The position numbers and the translations under genes were made by a program. Shown in pieces: positions 54,997 to 64,000 of a stretch of DNA of 64,000 nt. Source of the stretch: Ruania albidiflava DSM 18029 (GTDB taxonomy: Bacteria > Actinomycetota > Actinomycetes > Actinomycetales > Beutenbergiaceae); the NCBI RefSeq assembly GCF_000421225.1, contig NZ_ATWL01000001.1, positions 372,001 to 436,000 on the forward strand. Direction: 5' to 3'. Positions within the stretch are counted from its first letter, which is position 1, and every line of letters starts with the position of its first letter. The notes beneath the pieces were generated by a model. It ran no database searches, was not told where the DNA came from, and worked only from the letters and a program-made list of their open reading frames with translations.

Positions 54997-55082
54997 TAGG
55001 GAATTTCTGCCGACCGTAGGAGAACACCAGGCGTCACGTCAAGCCCCGGCGGACACCACCGGGTGCTCTACTCTCTACAGTC

Positions 55083-56096
55083 ATGGCGGTGAACCTGCGG
55101 GATGTCGCGCACCGGGCGGGTGTCTCGGTGCCGACGGCCTCCCGGGTGCTGTCCGGCAGCGACTACCCGGTGGCCCAGGACCTGCGCGCCCGGGTGCTCG
55201 ATGCAGCCCGTGAGCTCGACTACGTGCCGAACGCGCAGGCGCAGGCCCTGCTCCGCGGTGACCCGCGGACGGTCGGTGTGCTGGTGGGCACGGTCGACGA
55301 CCCGTACTTCTCCGAGATCGTCAACGGTGTGCAGGACGTGGCCACCGCCCAGCACCTGCTGGTGACCATCTGCAACACCGACCGGGACATCGACCGTGAG
55401 CTGGAGTACTTCCGGCTGCTGCAGGCGCACCGCACCGGGTACGTGATCGTGGCCGGGTCCGGTCTGGTGGATCCCCGGTACGTGGCCGAGATGGGGGCGC
55501 GGATCCGCTCCTTCACCGCCAGCGGCGGGCGGGCCGTGGCGATCGGGCACCCGCAGGTCGAGGTGGACCGGGTGGTCACGGACAACACCGGTGGCGCCGA
55601 GCAGCTGGGTCGGCACCTCACCGCTCTCGGGCACCGGCACGTGGGCGTGCTGGTCGGCGTGGCCAGCGTGAGCTCGACCATCGAACGGCTCGCCGGTCTA
55701 CGCGCTGCGATCCAGGCCAAGGGAGGCACGCTGCACCTGCGTCATGGCGAGCCCACCAGGGACTCGGGCTACACCGGCGCCGGGGAGCTGCTCGATGCGC
55801 ATCCGCAGATCACCGCGCTGGTGGGTACCGCCGACCAGATGGCGATCGGCGCCCTGTCCTGGCTGCGGGAGCACGACCGGCGCGTGCCGGAGCAGGTGTC
55901 CGTGGCCGGGTTCAACGACATCGCCGTCTCCCGCGACCTGCAGCTCACCTCGGTCCGGCTGCCGTTGCGGCAGATGGGCGCCACCGCGCTGCAGATCGCC
56001 CTGGCGCCCGCCCCGGACGATGCGCTGGTGCAGACCGAGCTGCCCACTGAGCTGGTGGTCCGGGCCACCACCGGACCGGCGCGCACCCACCCCTGA
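55083..56096 (+). CDS. LacI-family transcriptional regulator
   Basis: 337 residues. An N-terminal helix-turn-helix with hinge (VNLRDVAHRAGVSVPTASRVLSG...VLDAARELDYVPNAQAQALL) precedes a periplasmic-binding-protein-like effector domain (VGVLVGTVDDPYFSEIVNGVQDVA; VAGFNDIAVSRDLQLTSVRLPLRQMG). It is divergent from the Nramp-like/SDR/lyase unit with a 101-base shared gap and most likely controls it, responding to the substrate or an intermediate. Convergent with poxB, seven bases apart. Confidence 0.93.
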   Translation: MAVNLRDVAHRAGVSVPTASRVLSGSDYPVAQDLRARVLDAARELDYVPNAQAQALLRGDPRTVGVLVGTVDDPYFSEIVNGVQDVATAQHLLVTICNTDRDIDRELEYFRLLQAHRTGYVIVAGSGLVDPRYVAEMGARIRSFTASGGRAVAIGHPQVEVDRVVTDNTGGAEQLGRHLTALGHRHVGVLVGVASVSSTIERLAGLRAAIQAKGGTLHLRHGEPTRDSGYTGAGELLDAHPQITALVGTADQMAIGALSWLREHDRRVPEQVSVAGFNDIAVSRDLQLTSVRLPLRQMGATALQIALAPAPDDALVQTELPTELVVRATTGPARTHP

Positions 56097-56103
56097 GCAA
56101 CGC

Positions 56104-57828
56104 TCAGCGGGGCAGGTTGCGCAGGTTCGCCCGGGCGAGCTGGATCATCCGGCCCACACCGCCGTCCAGCACGGTGCGAGTGGCTGCCAGCGCGAACCCG
56201 CGCACCTGCCCGCCGGTGATCGTCGGCGGCAGGGAGAGCGCATTCGGGTCGGTACGCACGTCCACCAGCGCTGGTCCGGCATGCGCCAGCGCCGCAGTGA
56301 GCGTCCCCCGCACCTCCTCCGGTTCGGTCACGGTCCAGGACTCGATCCCGCAGGCGCGCGCGATCGCACCGAAGTCGGCGGCGTGGTCGGTGCCGAAGTA
56401 CGGGTAGCCGGCCACCATCTGCTCCAGCCGGATCATGCCCAGCGACCCGTTGTTGAACACCACCACGGTCAGCGGCAGCTGCTGCTCGGCGGCGGTGAGC
56501 AGCTCCCCCAGCAGCATCGCCAGCCCGCCGTCACCGGACATGGCGACCACCTGCCGACCGGGATAGGCCTTCTGCGCCCCGATCGCGTGCGGCAGCGCGT
56601 TTGCCATCGAGCCGTGCCGGAACGAGCCGATCACCCGGCGGTGCGCGTTCGGGGTGAGATAGCGGGCCGCCCACACGTTGCACATCCCGGTGTCCACGGT
56701 GAAGATCGCGTCCTCGGCGGCCACCTCGTCCAGCACGTCCGCCACGTACTCCGGGTGGATCGGGCGCAGGTGCGCCACATCCTTGGTGTAGGCCTCCACC
56801 ACCCGGGTCAGCGCGCGCTCGTGCCGGCGGAGCATGTCGTCGAGGAACCGGCGCCGGGTCTTCTCCTCGATCCGCGGCAGCACCGCCTCCAGGGTGAGGC
56901 CCACGTCACCGCAGATGCCCAGCTCCAGCGGGGTGCGCCGGCCGAGCGCCTCCGCGGCCGCGTCCACCTGCACCGTGTTCCGCTGCGGCAGGAACTCCGG
57001 GTACGGGAAGTCGGTGCCCAGCAGCAGCACCAGGTCCGCCTCGTGCAGCGCGTCGTGGCAGGCGCCGTAACCGAGCAGGCCGCTCATCCCCACGTCGAAC
57101 GGGTTGTCGTACTGGATCCACTCCTTACCGCCGAGGGAGTGCCCGACCGGGGCCTTCACCTTCTGCGCGAAGGACAGCACCTGCTCGCGGCTGCCCGCCA
57201 CCCCGGCGCCGGCGAAGATCGCCACCTTCTCCGCCTGGTCCACCATCCGGGCGAGCTTCTTCACCTGCTCCGCATCCGGTGCCACCCGTGCCGGCGGGAT
57301 CGGCACACAGCTCGGCTCCCGGCCCACGGCGTCCCGGGCGCCCACGTCCCCCGGGAGCACCAGCACGGACACTCCCCGCTTGCCCACCGCCGTCTGCATG
57401 GCGATCCGCAGTGCCCGGGGGAACTGCTCCGCACTGTTGATCAGCTCGCACCAGTGGCTGCAGTCGGTGAACACCCGCTCCGGGTGGGTCTCCTGGAAGT
57501 AGGTGGAGCCGATCTGCGCCGACGGGATGTGCGAGGCGATCGCCAGCACGGGTGCACCGGTGCGGTGCGCGTCGTACAGCCCCTGGATCAGGTGGGTGTT
57601 CCCGGGGCCACAGCTGCCGGCGCAGACCGCCAGGTGGCCGGTGAGCTGGGCGTCGGCTGCGGCGGCGAACGCGGCGGACTCCTCGTTGTGGCAGTGCACC
57701 CACTCCATGTCCTGGTGCGTGCGGACCGCCTCGGTGATCGGGTTCAGGCTGTCCCCGACCAGTCCGTAGATGCGGCGTACTCCCGCCGCGTAGAGGTTCT
57801 CGACCAGCTGTTCGGCCACCGTCGGCAC
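56104..57828 (-). CDS. poxB: Thiamine-diphosphate enzyme, pyruvate:quinone oxidoreductase-like
   Basis: 574 residues, the length of PoxB/Pqo. It decarboxylates pyruvate to acetate and passes electrons through FAD to quinone. It has an N-terminal pyrimidine domain with VHCHNEESAAFAAAADAQLTG (catalytic Glu), a central FAD/DHS-like domain, and a C-terminal ThDP domain with MSGDGGLAMLLGELLTAAEQQLPLTVVVFNN (GDG...NN metal motif). The final region GFALAATRTVLDGGVGRMIQLARANL resembles the membrane-binding helix of PoxB. Acetolactate synthase is less likely because EFLPQRN/CGDVGLTL segments follow PoxB. It stands alone. Confidence 0.88.
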   Translation of the reverse strand: MPTVAEQLVENLYAAGVRRIYGLVGDSLNPITEAVRTHQDMEWVHCHNEESAAFAAAADAQLTGHLAVCAGSCGPGNTHLIQGLYDAHRTGAPVLAIASHIPSAQIGSTYFQETHPERVFTDCSHWCELINSAEQFPRALRIAMQTAVGKRGVSVLVLPGDVGARDAVGREPSCVPIPPARVAPDAEQVKKLARMVDQAEKVAIFAGAGVAGSREQVLSFAQKVKAPVGHSLGGKEWIQYDNPFDVGMSGLLGYGACHDALHEADLVLLLGTDFPYPEFLPQRNTVQVDAAAEALGRRTPLELGICGDVGLTLEAVLPRIEEKTRRRFLDDMLRRHERALTRVVEAYTKDVAHLRPIHPEYVADVLDEVAAEDAIFTVDTGMCNVWAARYLTPNAHRRVIGSFRHGSMANALPHAIGAQKAYPGRQVVAMSGDGGLAMLLGELLTAAEQQLPLTVVVFNNGSLGMIRLEQMVAGYPYFGTDHAADFGAIARACGIESWTVTEPEEVRGTLTAALAHAGPALVDVRTDPNALSLPPTITGGQVRGFALAATRTVLDGGVGRMIQLARANLRNLPR

Positions 57829-57925
57829 GGCGGGCTCCTCTCCTCGACTGCGCTACCGGTAGTCCATCATCCCGGCCGCAGCTGCGCATCCGGCGCTCGT
57901 AGCAGAGCCCGACGGCGGAGCTCAC

Positions 57926-59311
57926 CTAGCGTAGGTAGGCCAGCTGGGGGTGGGTCTGCTGGAGGTCGGTGAGCACGTCGGCGGCCACGGCCACGGAGTC
58001 GGTGAGCGGGTGCGCCGCCAGCGCCCGCACGGCCGCCTGGCGACTGCCGGTCAGGGCCGCCTCCATCGTGCACCGCTCCACGTACTTCACCTGGGCGACC
58101 AGCCCGCGGGCGTACCCGGGCAGCGGGGCGGCCGGTAGCGGGTGCACGCCCCGGGCGTCCACCCGGCAGGGCACCTCGACCACCGCCGTCTCGTCCAGCT
58201 CGGCGAGCAGCCCGCAGTTGGCGACGTTCAAGATCAGCTCGGCGGCGTCGTCGTGGGCGATGGCGTGCATGATCGCCAGCGCCACCTGGTCGTACCCGCC
58301 GGAGACCAGGTCGGCCTCGTCCCGTTCGAAGCTGCCGGCGGCCTCCCTGTTGGTGGCCATGTAGGTGGCCTCCCGGTCGGCGCGGGTGTGCTCCCACAGG
58401 GTGTGCGCCTCGTCCGGGGGCAGCTCTGCTGCGACCGTGTAGAACCCGGCCTGCTGCCGTTGCAGGTAGACGCCGCGGGTGGCCTCGGCGGCCGCCTCCG
58501 CAGCGAGCGCCTCCCGCTGGTAGTAGTAGTAGTGCAGGTACTCGTTCGGCACTGCCCCGAGGGTCTGCAGCCACTCCGCCTTGAACAGCCGGCCCTCCTC
58601 GAAGCCGCCGAGCAGGTCCGGGCGGGCGAGCAGCTCGGGCAGCACGTCCTGCCCGTCCACGTGCAGACCGCGCAGCCAGCCCAGGTGGTTCAGGCCCACG
58701 TAGTCCACGTGCACGGCGCTGCCGCCCAGGCCCACCCCGGCAGCGCTGCCCGGGGCCACCAGGTGCGCGCCCTCCAGGGTGGTGAGCACCCGGCGGGCCA
58801 GCCCCACCGGGGAGTCGCAGATACCGACCACCCGCATCCCCAGCGTGCGTCTCATCACCTCGGTGACCAGCCCGGCCGGGTTGGTGAAGTTGATCACCCA
58901 CGCCTGCGGGCAGACCGCACGGATCCGCTCGGCGAGCTCGACCACCACCGGCAGACCGCGCAGCGCGTAGCTGATCCCACCCACCCCGGTGGTCTCCTGC
59001 CCGATCAGCTGGTGCCGCAGGGCGACCTGCTCATCCAGCGCCCGCGCCGCAGTGCCGCCCACCCGGATCGCGGAGAACACGAAGTCCGCACCGGCGAGGG
59101 CCTGGTCCAGCTCGGTGGTGACCACCACCTCGGGTGCGGCCGAGCGGCCGGTGGCCATCGCGGCGAGCACCTGGGCGATAGCCCGCAGCCGCCTCTCGTC
59201 GGTGTCGTAGAGCCGGACCTGGGTGACCCGGTTCTCAGAGGTGTCGGCGAGCAGGGCACGGTAGACCAGCGGCACCCGGAACCCACCGCCGCCGAGGATC
59301 GTCAGTTGCAC
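57926..59311 (-). CDS. GH4 family 6-phospho-beta-glucosidase-like hydrolase
   Basis: 461 residues. Glycoside hydrolase family 4 uses NAD+ and a divalent metal. The N-terminal Rossmann strand is LTILGGGGFRVPLVYRALL. GICDSPVGLARRV holds the metal-ligand cysteine, VDYVGLNHLGWLRGL the metal-ligand histidine, and the NFTNPAGLVTEVM strand the substrate/cofactor asparagine. DANG-type RVDARGVHPLPAAPLP is near the end. The family splits phosphorylated disaccharides from a PTS; no PTS genes are in the window, so a non-phosphorylated substrate is possible. It is followed, after 34 bases, by the ATPase gene on the same strand. Confidence 0.88.
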   Translation of the reverse strand: MQLTILGGGGFRVPLVYRALLADTSENRVTQVRLYDTDERRLRAIAQVLAAMATGRSAAPEVVVTTELDQALAGADFVFSAIRVGGTAARALDEQVALRHQLIGQETTGVGGISYALRGLPVVVELAERIRAVCPQAWVINFTNPAGLVTEVMRRTLGMRVVGICDSPVGLARRVLTTLEGAHLVAPGSAAGVGLGGSAVHVDYVGLNHLGWLRGLHVDGQDVLPELLARPDLLGGFEEGRLFKAEWLQTLGAVPNEYLHYYYYQREALAAEAAAEATRGVYLQRQQAGFYTVAAELPPDEAHTLWEHTRADREATYMATNREAAGSFERDEADLVSGGYDQVALAIMHAIAHDDAAELILNVANCGLLAELDETAVVEVPCRVDARGVHPLPAAPLPGYARGLVAQVKYVERCTMEAALTGSRQAAVRALAAHPLTDSVAVAADVLTDLQQTHPQLAYLR

Positions 59312-59345
59312 CCTGCGATCATGTCACCATTCACCGGTGGTGAGG

Positions 59346-62225
59346 TCACCGGCGGGCACGCAGGAGCAGCTTGCGCAGCTCGTCCATCCAGAGCACGCAG
59401 GAGGCCATCGCGGCCGCCACCAACCAGTGCGTCAGGTCCAGCGGCGCGGTCCCGAACGCCAGCTGCAGCACCGGCAGGTGGACCACTGCGACCTGCAGGA
59501 CCAGTGCGGCGCCGAGGGCGGCCCACAACCACCGGTTCACCAGCAGCCGGTGGAAGGCGCTGCTCGTCTCCGACCGGGAGTTCAGGGTGTTGAACAGCTG
59601 CGCGAGCACGAGCGTGGTGAACCCGGCGGTGCGGGCCACGTCCAGGGAGTCCGACCCGGCCACCAGCCCGCCGGGCAGGAAGATGTCGATGGTCAGCAGC
59701 GAGACCACCGCCATCACCAGGCCGATGAACAGGGTGCCGGTCCACATCCGCCGGTCCAGCACGCGTTCGGTCAGCGCCCGCGGCCGGCGAGCCATGACGT
59801 CGTCGATCTCCGGGTCCACCCCCATCGCCAACGCCGGTAGGGAGTCGGTGACCAGGTTGATCCACAGGATCTGCACGGCCAGCAGGGGCACGACCACCTC
59901 CCCCGGCCCGGCCGCACCGGACAGACCGATCACTCCGGCCAGCAGCACACCGAAGAACACGGTGCACACCTCGCCCATGTTCGAGGAGAGCAGGTAGCGC
60001 AGGAACTTCTTGATGTTGTCGAAGATCGCCCGGCCGAGCCGCACCGCCACCACGATGGTGGCGAAGTTGTCGTCGCCGAGGATCATGTTCCCGGCCTGCT
60101 TGGTCACCTCGGTACCGGTGATGCCCATCGCCACGCCGATGTCCGCGGACTTCAGTGCTGGGGCGTCGTTGACACCGTCGCCGGTCATCGCCACCACCCG
60201 GCCGCCGGCCTGCAGGGCGTCCACGATCCGGTTCTTGTGCGCCGGGGAGACCCGCGCGAACACGCTCACCTCCTCGACCACCGCGGCCAGTCCGGCCTCG
60301 TCCAGCCGGTCCAGCTGCGCGCCGGTGCGCACCTGCTGCGCCAGGTCCGCACCGGCGGTGTGCTGGCTGGCGTCGATGATGCCCAGGTCGGCGGCTATCC
60401 GGGCCGCGGTGCCGGGGTGGTCCCCGGTGATCATCACCGTACGGATCCCGGCCCGACGGGCTTCGGCCACCGCCACGGCCACCTCCTCGCGCGGCGGGTC
60501 GATGATGCCCACCACACCGAGCAGCACCAGACCGGTCTCGAGCCGGTCCTCGGCAGGTGAAGGCCCGTCGTCCTCACCCGCGGTGGGCGAGCCGAGGTGC
60601 TCCTCGTCGGTCAGCGGACGGTAGGCGACCGCCAGCGTGCGCAACGCCTGCTCGCCGAACCTGCGTACGCCCTCGACCATCCGGTCGCGGTCCGTGGCAG
60701 CCAGCTCGACGACGTCGGTCCCGCGGGCCAGGTGGGTGCACCGGTCCAGCAGCACGTCCGGTGCGCCCTTGGCCACCAGCAGACGCTGACCGTCGGCGGC
60801 GACGGTGAGCACCGACATCCGCTTGCGGGCCGAGGAGAACGGGATCTCCCCCACGCGGCGGTAGCCGGCGGCGCGCTCACCGGCGCCGGGGACCTTGGCG
60901 GCGGCGACCAGGAACGCGGCCTCGGTCGGGTCGCCCTCGATGCTCCAGGTGTCGTCGACCTGTGTGAGCTGGGCGTTGTTGGCCAGGCTGCCCCCGACCA
61001 GGGTGCGCAGCACCTCCTCGCGCAGCAGGTCGGGCAGGTCGGCGCCGTCGATGCTGCGGACCTCGCCCAGCGGGGTGTAGCCGATGCCGCTGAGCTCCAC
61101 CTCACCGCCGGCGGTGAGCACGCGGCGCAGGGTCATCTCGTTGCGGGTGAGGGTGCCGGTCTTGTCCGTGCAGATCACCGAGGCGGACCCGAGCGTCTCC
61201 ACCGAGCCGAGCTTCTTGACCACCGCACCGCGGCGGGCCAACCGTTGCACGCCGATGGCCAGCACCAGGGACAGGATCGCCGGCAGCCCCTCAGGCACGG
61301 CGGCCACGGCGAGGGAGACCCCGAGCAGCAGCACAGTGACCAGGTCGCCCAGGGTGGAGACCTGGTTGACCAGCGCGACCACCACCATCACCACCACGGC
61401 GATCGCGATGACCGTGATGCCCAGCACCTTGGAGATCTGCGCGATCTCCCGGTCCAGCGGTGTCGGCTCCTGCGTGGTCTCCGCCAGCATCTGCGCGATG
61501 GCGCCCATCTGGGTGTCCATCCCGGTGGCGGTCACCACCGCCGAGCCGACGCCTTCGGCCACCGCCGTGCCCTGGTGCACCATGTTCCGGCGGTCGCCCA
61601 GCGGCACCGGCCGGGGCAGCACCGCCGGTCCCTTGCCGACGGCGAGGCTCTCGCCGGTGAGCGAGGCCTCCTGCACCTTCAGCCTGCTGGCGCTCAGCAC
61701 GCGCGCGTCCGCGCCCACGGCGTCCCCCTCGCTCAGCCGGAGGATGTCACCGCGGACCAGCTCCGCCGCGGGCACGGTCTGCAGCCGGCCGTCCCGCAGC
61801 ACAGTGGCGCTGGGTGCGGTGATCGAGCTCAACGCTGCGACCGCGTCCTCGGCCCGGGCCTCCTGCACCAGCCCGATCACCGCGTTCAGCAGCAGCACGG
61901 CGAGGATCACGATGGCGTCGACCGGCGCTCCGCCCGCGCCCTCGCCGGCCCAGGCGACCAGCGAGATGAGCACTGCCACCAGCAGCAGCGACACCAGCGG
62001 ATCCTGGAACTGGGCGAGGAGCCGGCGCCACCACGGGACGCCCGGGGCGGTGCGCAGCTCGTTCGGCCCGTCGGCGGCCAGCCGCCGGGCCGCCTCCTGG
62101 CTGGAGAGGCCGCGGTCGGGGTCCGTGGCCAGCCCGCTGGTGACCTCCGCGGCGGTGCTGGTGGTGGGATCCGCGGACCGCCCCAGCGGCGCCCCGGGGG
62201 CCGGTTCGAGCGCAGGAGTGCTCAC
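59346..62225 (-). CDS. P2A-type cation-transporting ATPase (Ca2+-like)
   Basis: 959 residues. A P-type ATPase with cation ATPase N-terminal domain (LATDPDRGLSSQEAARRLAADGPNEL), TGES loop (ASLTGESLAVGKG) and phosphorylation site Asp354 (ICDKTGTLTRN). MTGDGVNDAPALKSADIGVAMG forms the hinge. Helix 4 carries VPEGLPAILSLVLAIG and the M6-7 region LWINLVTDSLPALAMGVDPE, both of the PMR1/SERCA-like P2A group that moves Ca2+ or Mn2+ out. Ten membrane helices fit. It is the only gene on the strand between metH and the GH4 gene. Confidence 0.92.
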   Translation of the reverse strand: MSTPALEPAPGAPLGRSADPTTSTAAEVTSGLATDPDRGLSSQEAARRLAADGPNELRTAPGVPWWRRLLAQFQDPLVSLLLVAVLISLVAWAGEGAGGAPVDAIVILAVLLLNAVIGLVQEARAEDAVAALSSITAPSATVLRDGRLQTVPAAELVRGDILRLSEGDAVGADARVLSASRLKVQEASLTGESLAVGKGPAVLPRPVPLGDRRNMVHQGTAVAEGVGSAVVTATGMDTQMGAIAQMLAETTQEPTPLDREIAQISKVLGITVIAIAVVVMVVVALVNQVSTLGDLVTVLLLGVSLAVAAVPEGLPAILSLVLAIGVQRLARRGAVVKKLGSVETLGSASVICTDKTGTLTRNEMTLRRVLTAGGEVELSGIGYTPLGEVRSIDGADLPDLLREEVLRTLVGGSLANNAQLTQVDDTWSIEGDPTEAAFLVAAAKVPGAGERAAGYRRVGEIPFSSARKRMSVLTVAADGQRLLVAKGAPDVLLDRCTHLARGTDVVELAATDRDRMVEGVRRFGEQALRTLAVAYRPLTDEEHLGSPTAGEDDGPSPAEDRLETGLVLLGVVGIIDPPREEVAVAVAEARRAGIRTVMITGDHPGTAARIAADLGIIDASQHTAGADLAQQVRTGAQLDRLDEAGLAAVVEEVSVFARVSPAHKNRIVDALQAGGRVVAMTGDGVNDAPALKSADIGVAMGITGTEVTKQAGNMILGDDNFATIVVAVRLGRAIFDNIKKFLRYLLSSNMGEVCTVFFGVLLAGVIGLSGAAGPGEVVVPLLAVQILWINLVTDSLPALAMGVDPEIDDVMARRPRALTERVLDRRMWTGTLFIGLVMAVVSLLTIDIFLPGGLVAGSDSLDVARTAGFTTLVLAQLFNTLNSRSETSSAFHRLLVNRWLWAALGAALVLQVAVVHLPVLQLAFGTAPLDLTHWLVAAAMASCVLWMDELRKLLLRARR

Positions 62226-62301
62226 ACGTTCATCTTGCCCGGTATCGCGGGCGCACGGGAGGCCGGGCCAGCCCGCGCAGCATGATCCTGCTCACGCAGG
62301 C

Positions 62302-64000
62302 TCACACGGAGAAGTACTTCGCCTCCGGGTGGTGGAACACCAGTGCGTCGGTGGACTGCTCCGGGTGCAGCTGCAGCTCCTCGCTCAGGCTCACCCCGAT
62401 CCGGTCCGGGCGGAGCAGCTCGACGACCTTCGCCCGGTCGGCCAGGTCCGGGCAGGCCGGGTAGCCGAAGGAGTACCGGGCGCCCCGGTAGGCGACCTTG
62501 AACATGCCCTCCAGCTCGGCCGGGTCCTCGGCGGCGAAGCCGAGCTCTTCGCGCACCCGGGCATGCCAGTACTCCGCGAGCGCCTCGGTGAGCTGGACCG
62601 AGAGCCCGTGCAGCTCCATGTACTCCCGGTACCGGTCCTGGGCGAACAGCTCGGCGGTGCGCTCGGCCACCCTGGAGCCCACGCTGACCAGCTGCACCCC
62701 GAGCACGTCCACCTCCCCGGAGTCCTGGGCGCGCACGTAGTCGGCCAGGCACAGGTGCCGGTCGCGGCGCTGCCGGGGGAAGGAGAACCGGAGCCGCTCG
62801 GTGCCCGCCTCACCGCCGGAGCCGCCGTCCGGCCCGTCGTGGTGCAGCACCACCACATCGTCGCCGTCGGACACCGCCGGGAAGTACCCGTACACCACGG
62901 CGGGCACCAGCAGGTCCTCGGTGGCGATCTGCTCCAGCCACTGCCGCAGCCGCGGGCGGCCCTCCGTGGCGACCAGCTCCTCGTAGCCCGGCCCCTCGCC
63001 GCGGCTGGGCTTGAGCCCCCACTGGCCCATGAACGTGGCCCGTTCGTCCAGGAACGCCGCATAGCCGGCCTGGGCGATGCCCTTGACCACCCGGGTACCC
63101 CAGAACGGCGGGGTGGGTACAGGGTTGTCGGCGGCGACGTCGGACCGGGCCGGCAGGTCCTCCGGGGCGGTCTCGGTGATGGTCACCGTGGCGTGCCGAC
63201 GCTTCTTCAGCGGCGGCAGACCGACCGAGGCGGGGTCGGCGCCGCGGGCGATCTGCACCAGCGGCTCCATCAGCCGCAGCCCCTCGAACGCGTCCCGCGC
63301 ATAACGCACCTGCCCGGTGTACAGGTCGGCCAGGTCGTCCTCCACGTACACCCGGGTCAGTGCCGCGCCACCGAGCAGCACCGGGTAGGTGCCACCCAGC
63401 TCCCGGGCGTTCAGCTCCTCCAGGTTCTCCTTCATCACCACAGTGGACTTCACCAGCAGCCCGCTCATCCCGATCACGTCCGCCTGGTGGGTCTGGGCGG
63501 CCTCGATGAACGCGGCCACCGGCTGCTTGATGCCCAGGTTCACCACGGTGTAGCCGTTGTTGGACAGGATGATGTCCACCAGGTTCTTGCCGATGTCGTG
63601 CACGTCACCGCGGACGGTGCCCAGCACGATGGTGCCCTTGCCGCCTCCGGCGTCCACCTTCTCCATGTGCGGTTCCAGGTGCGCCACGGCGGTCTTCATC
63701 GTCTCCGCGGACTGCAGCACGAACGGCAGCTGCATCTCCCCGGCCCCGAACCGCTCACCGACCACCTTCATCCCGGCGAGCAGGTGGTCGTTGACGATGT
63801 CCAGGGCCTTCAGCCCCTCATCGAGGGCGGCGTCCAGGTCCTCGGTCAGGCCCTTCATCTCCCCGTCGATGATCCGGCGGGCGAGCCGTTCGGTCAGCGG
63901 CAGCGCGGCCAGCTCGGCGGCGCGCGCATCCTTCATGGCGGCGGTGTCCACCCCGGAGAACACCTCGAGAAGGTGAGCGAGCGGATCATGCCGCATCCCG
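62302..64000 (-). CDS. metH: Methionine synthase, cobalamin-dependent, C-terminal part
   Basis: The 3' end of metH; the gene continues past the right edge. It shows the B12-binding cap and domain (PLTERLARRIIDGEMKGLTEDLDAALDEG; GEMQLPFVLQSAETMKTAV), the cobalamin-ligand motif GTVRGDVHDIGKNLV (coded at 63586-63606, the His that replaces the lower base), LGIKQPVAAFIEAAQ, and the activation domain with RGARYSFGYPACPDLADR, which binds S-adenosylmethionine for reductive reactivation. It ends EAKYFSV. It methylates homocysteine from methyltetrahydrofolate. The N-terminal homocysteine and folate domains lie outside the window. Confidence 0.96.
   Translation of the reverse strand, partial: GMRHDPLAHLLEVFSGVDTAAMKDARAAELAALPLTERLARRIIDGEMKGLTEDLDAALDEGLKALDIVNDHLLAGMKVVGERFGAGEMQLPFVLQSAETMKTAVAHLEPHMEKVDAGGGKGTIVLGTVRGDVHDIGKNLVDIILSNNGYTVVNLGIKQPVAAFIEAAQTHQADVIGMSGLLVKSTVVMKENLEELNARELGGTYPVLLGGAALTRVYVEDDLADLYTGQVRYARDAFEGLRLMEPLVQIARGADPASVGLPPLKKRRHATVTITETAPEDLPARSDVAADNPVPTPPFWGTRVVKGIAQAGYAAFLDERATFMGQWGLKPSRGEGPGYEELVATEGRPRLRQWLEQIATEDLLVPAVVYGYFPAVSDGDDVVVLHHDGPDGGSGGEAGTERLRFSFPRQRRDRHLCLADYVRAQDSGEVDVLGVQLVSVGSRVAERTAELFAQDRYREYMELHGLSVQLTEALAEYWHARVREELGFAAEDPAELEGMFKVAYRGARYSFGYPACPDLADRAKVVELLRPDRIGVSLSEELQLHPEQSTDALVFHHPEAKYFSV

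Overview
The window is about 70% GC, has short intergenic gaps, and uses many GTG/TTG starts and 1-4 base overlapping starts and stops. The gene content is that of a high-GC Gram-positive actinobacterium. It holds a complete Pup-proteasome locus, the mycothiol gene mshC, an SOS-type ImuA/ImuB/DnaE2 mutasome with CGAAC-type LexA boxes, DUF5703, and a 13E12-type DUF222/HNH protein. I place it in or near the Micrococcales. The sequence alone does not give me the genus. No gene-free stretch exceeds 300 bases; the longest is 22838-23109.

Left part (1-12.4 kb). A TIGR03085-type protein (+) converges on a long minus-strand series: site-2 protease, trmI, arc, dop, pup, prcB, prcA, pafA, an FKBP lipoprotein and hisF. 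Dop activates Pup, PafA attaches it to substrates, Arc unfolds the tagged proteins, and PrcA/PrcB degrade them. Between arc and dop, which are usually adjacent, sits a decayed AbiEi/DUF559 gene flanked by a 75-bp inverted repeat. This is the clearest foreign-looking unit in the window.

12.4-26.6 kb. Housekeeping and metabolic genes: two divergent or convergent clusters (HAD phosphatase, FAD oxidase, PAC2 protein, mshC, uppP, aldo/keto reductase, DUF5703), an M3-M20 peptidase pair, trmL, and a secreted 950-residue subtilase.

26.8-34.1 kb. tRNA-Leu(GAG) is followed by a 7-kb gene for a pilin-like surface protein: von Willebrand A domain, seven isopeptide-type pilin repeats, three DUF11-like repeats and an IPPTG sorting signal. 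The frame is broken by one in-frame TAG, and its start region also looks disturbed.

34.1-44 kb. Aldo/keto reductase, a VIT1/CCC1 metal transporter next to DtxR/IdeR-like boxes, a TIGR01777 epimerase, a Gfo/Idh/MocA oxidoreductase, an APH(6)-like kinase, an AI-2E-family permease, a spermidine-synthase-like protein, and dnaE2.

44-51.6 kb. Hemerythrin-like protein, DUF222/HNH protein, HAD phosphatase and DDN-type oxidoreductase lie between dnaE2 and imuA-imuB. PEBP and YbaK genes follow.

51.6-64 kb. A LacI regulator is divergent from a tightly coupled three-gene unit: an Nramp-like transporter lacking the canonical metal motif, an SDR and a DapA-like lyase. After it come poxB, a GH4 glycosidase, a P2A-type cation ATPase, and the 3' part of metH running off the right edge.
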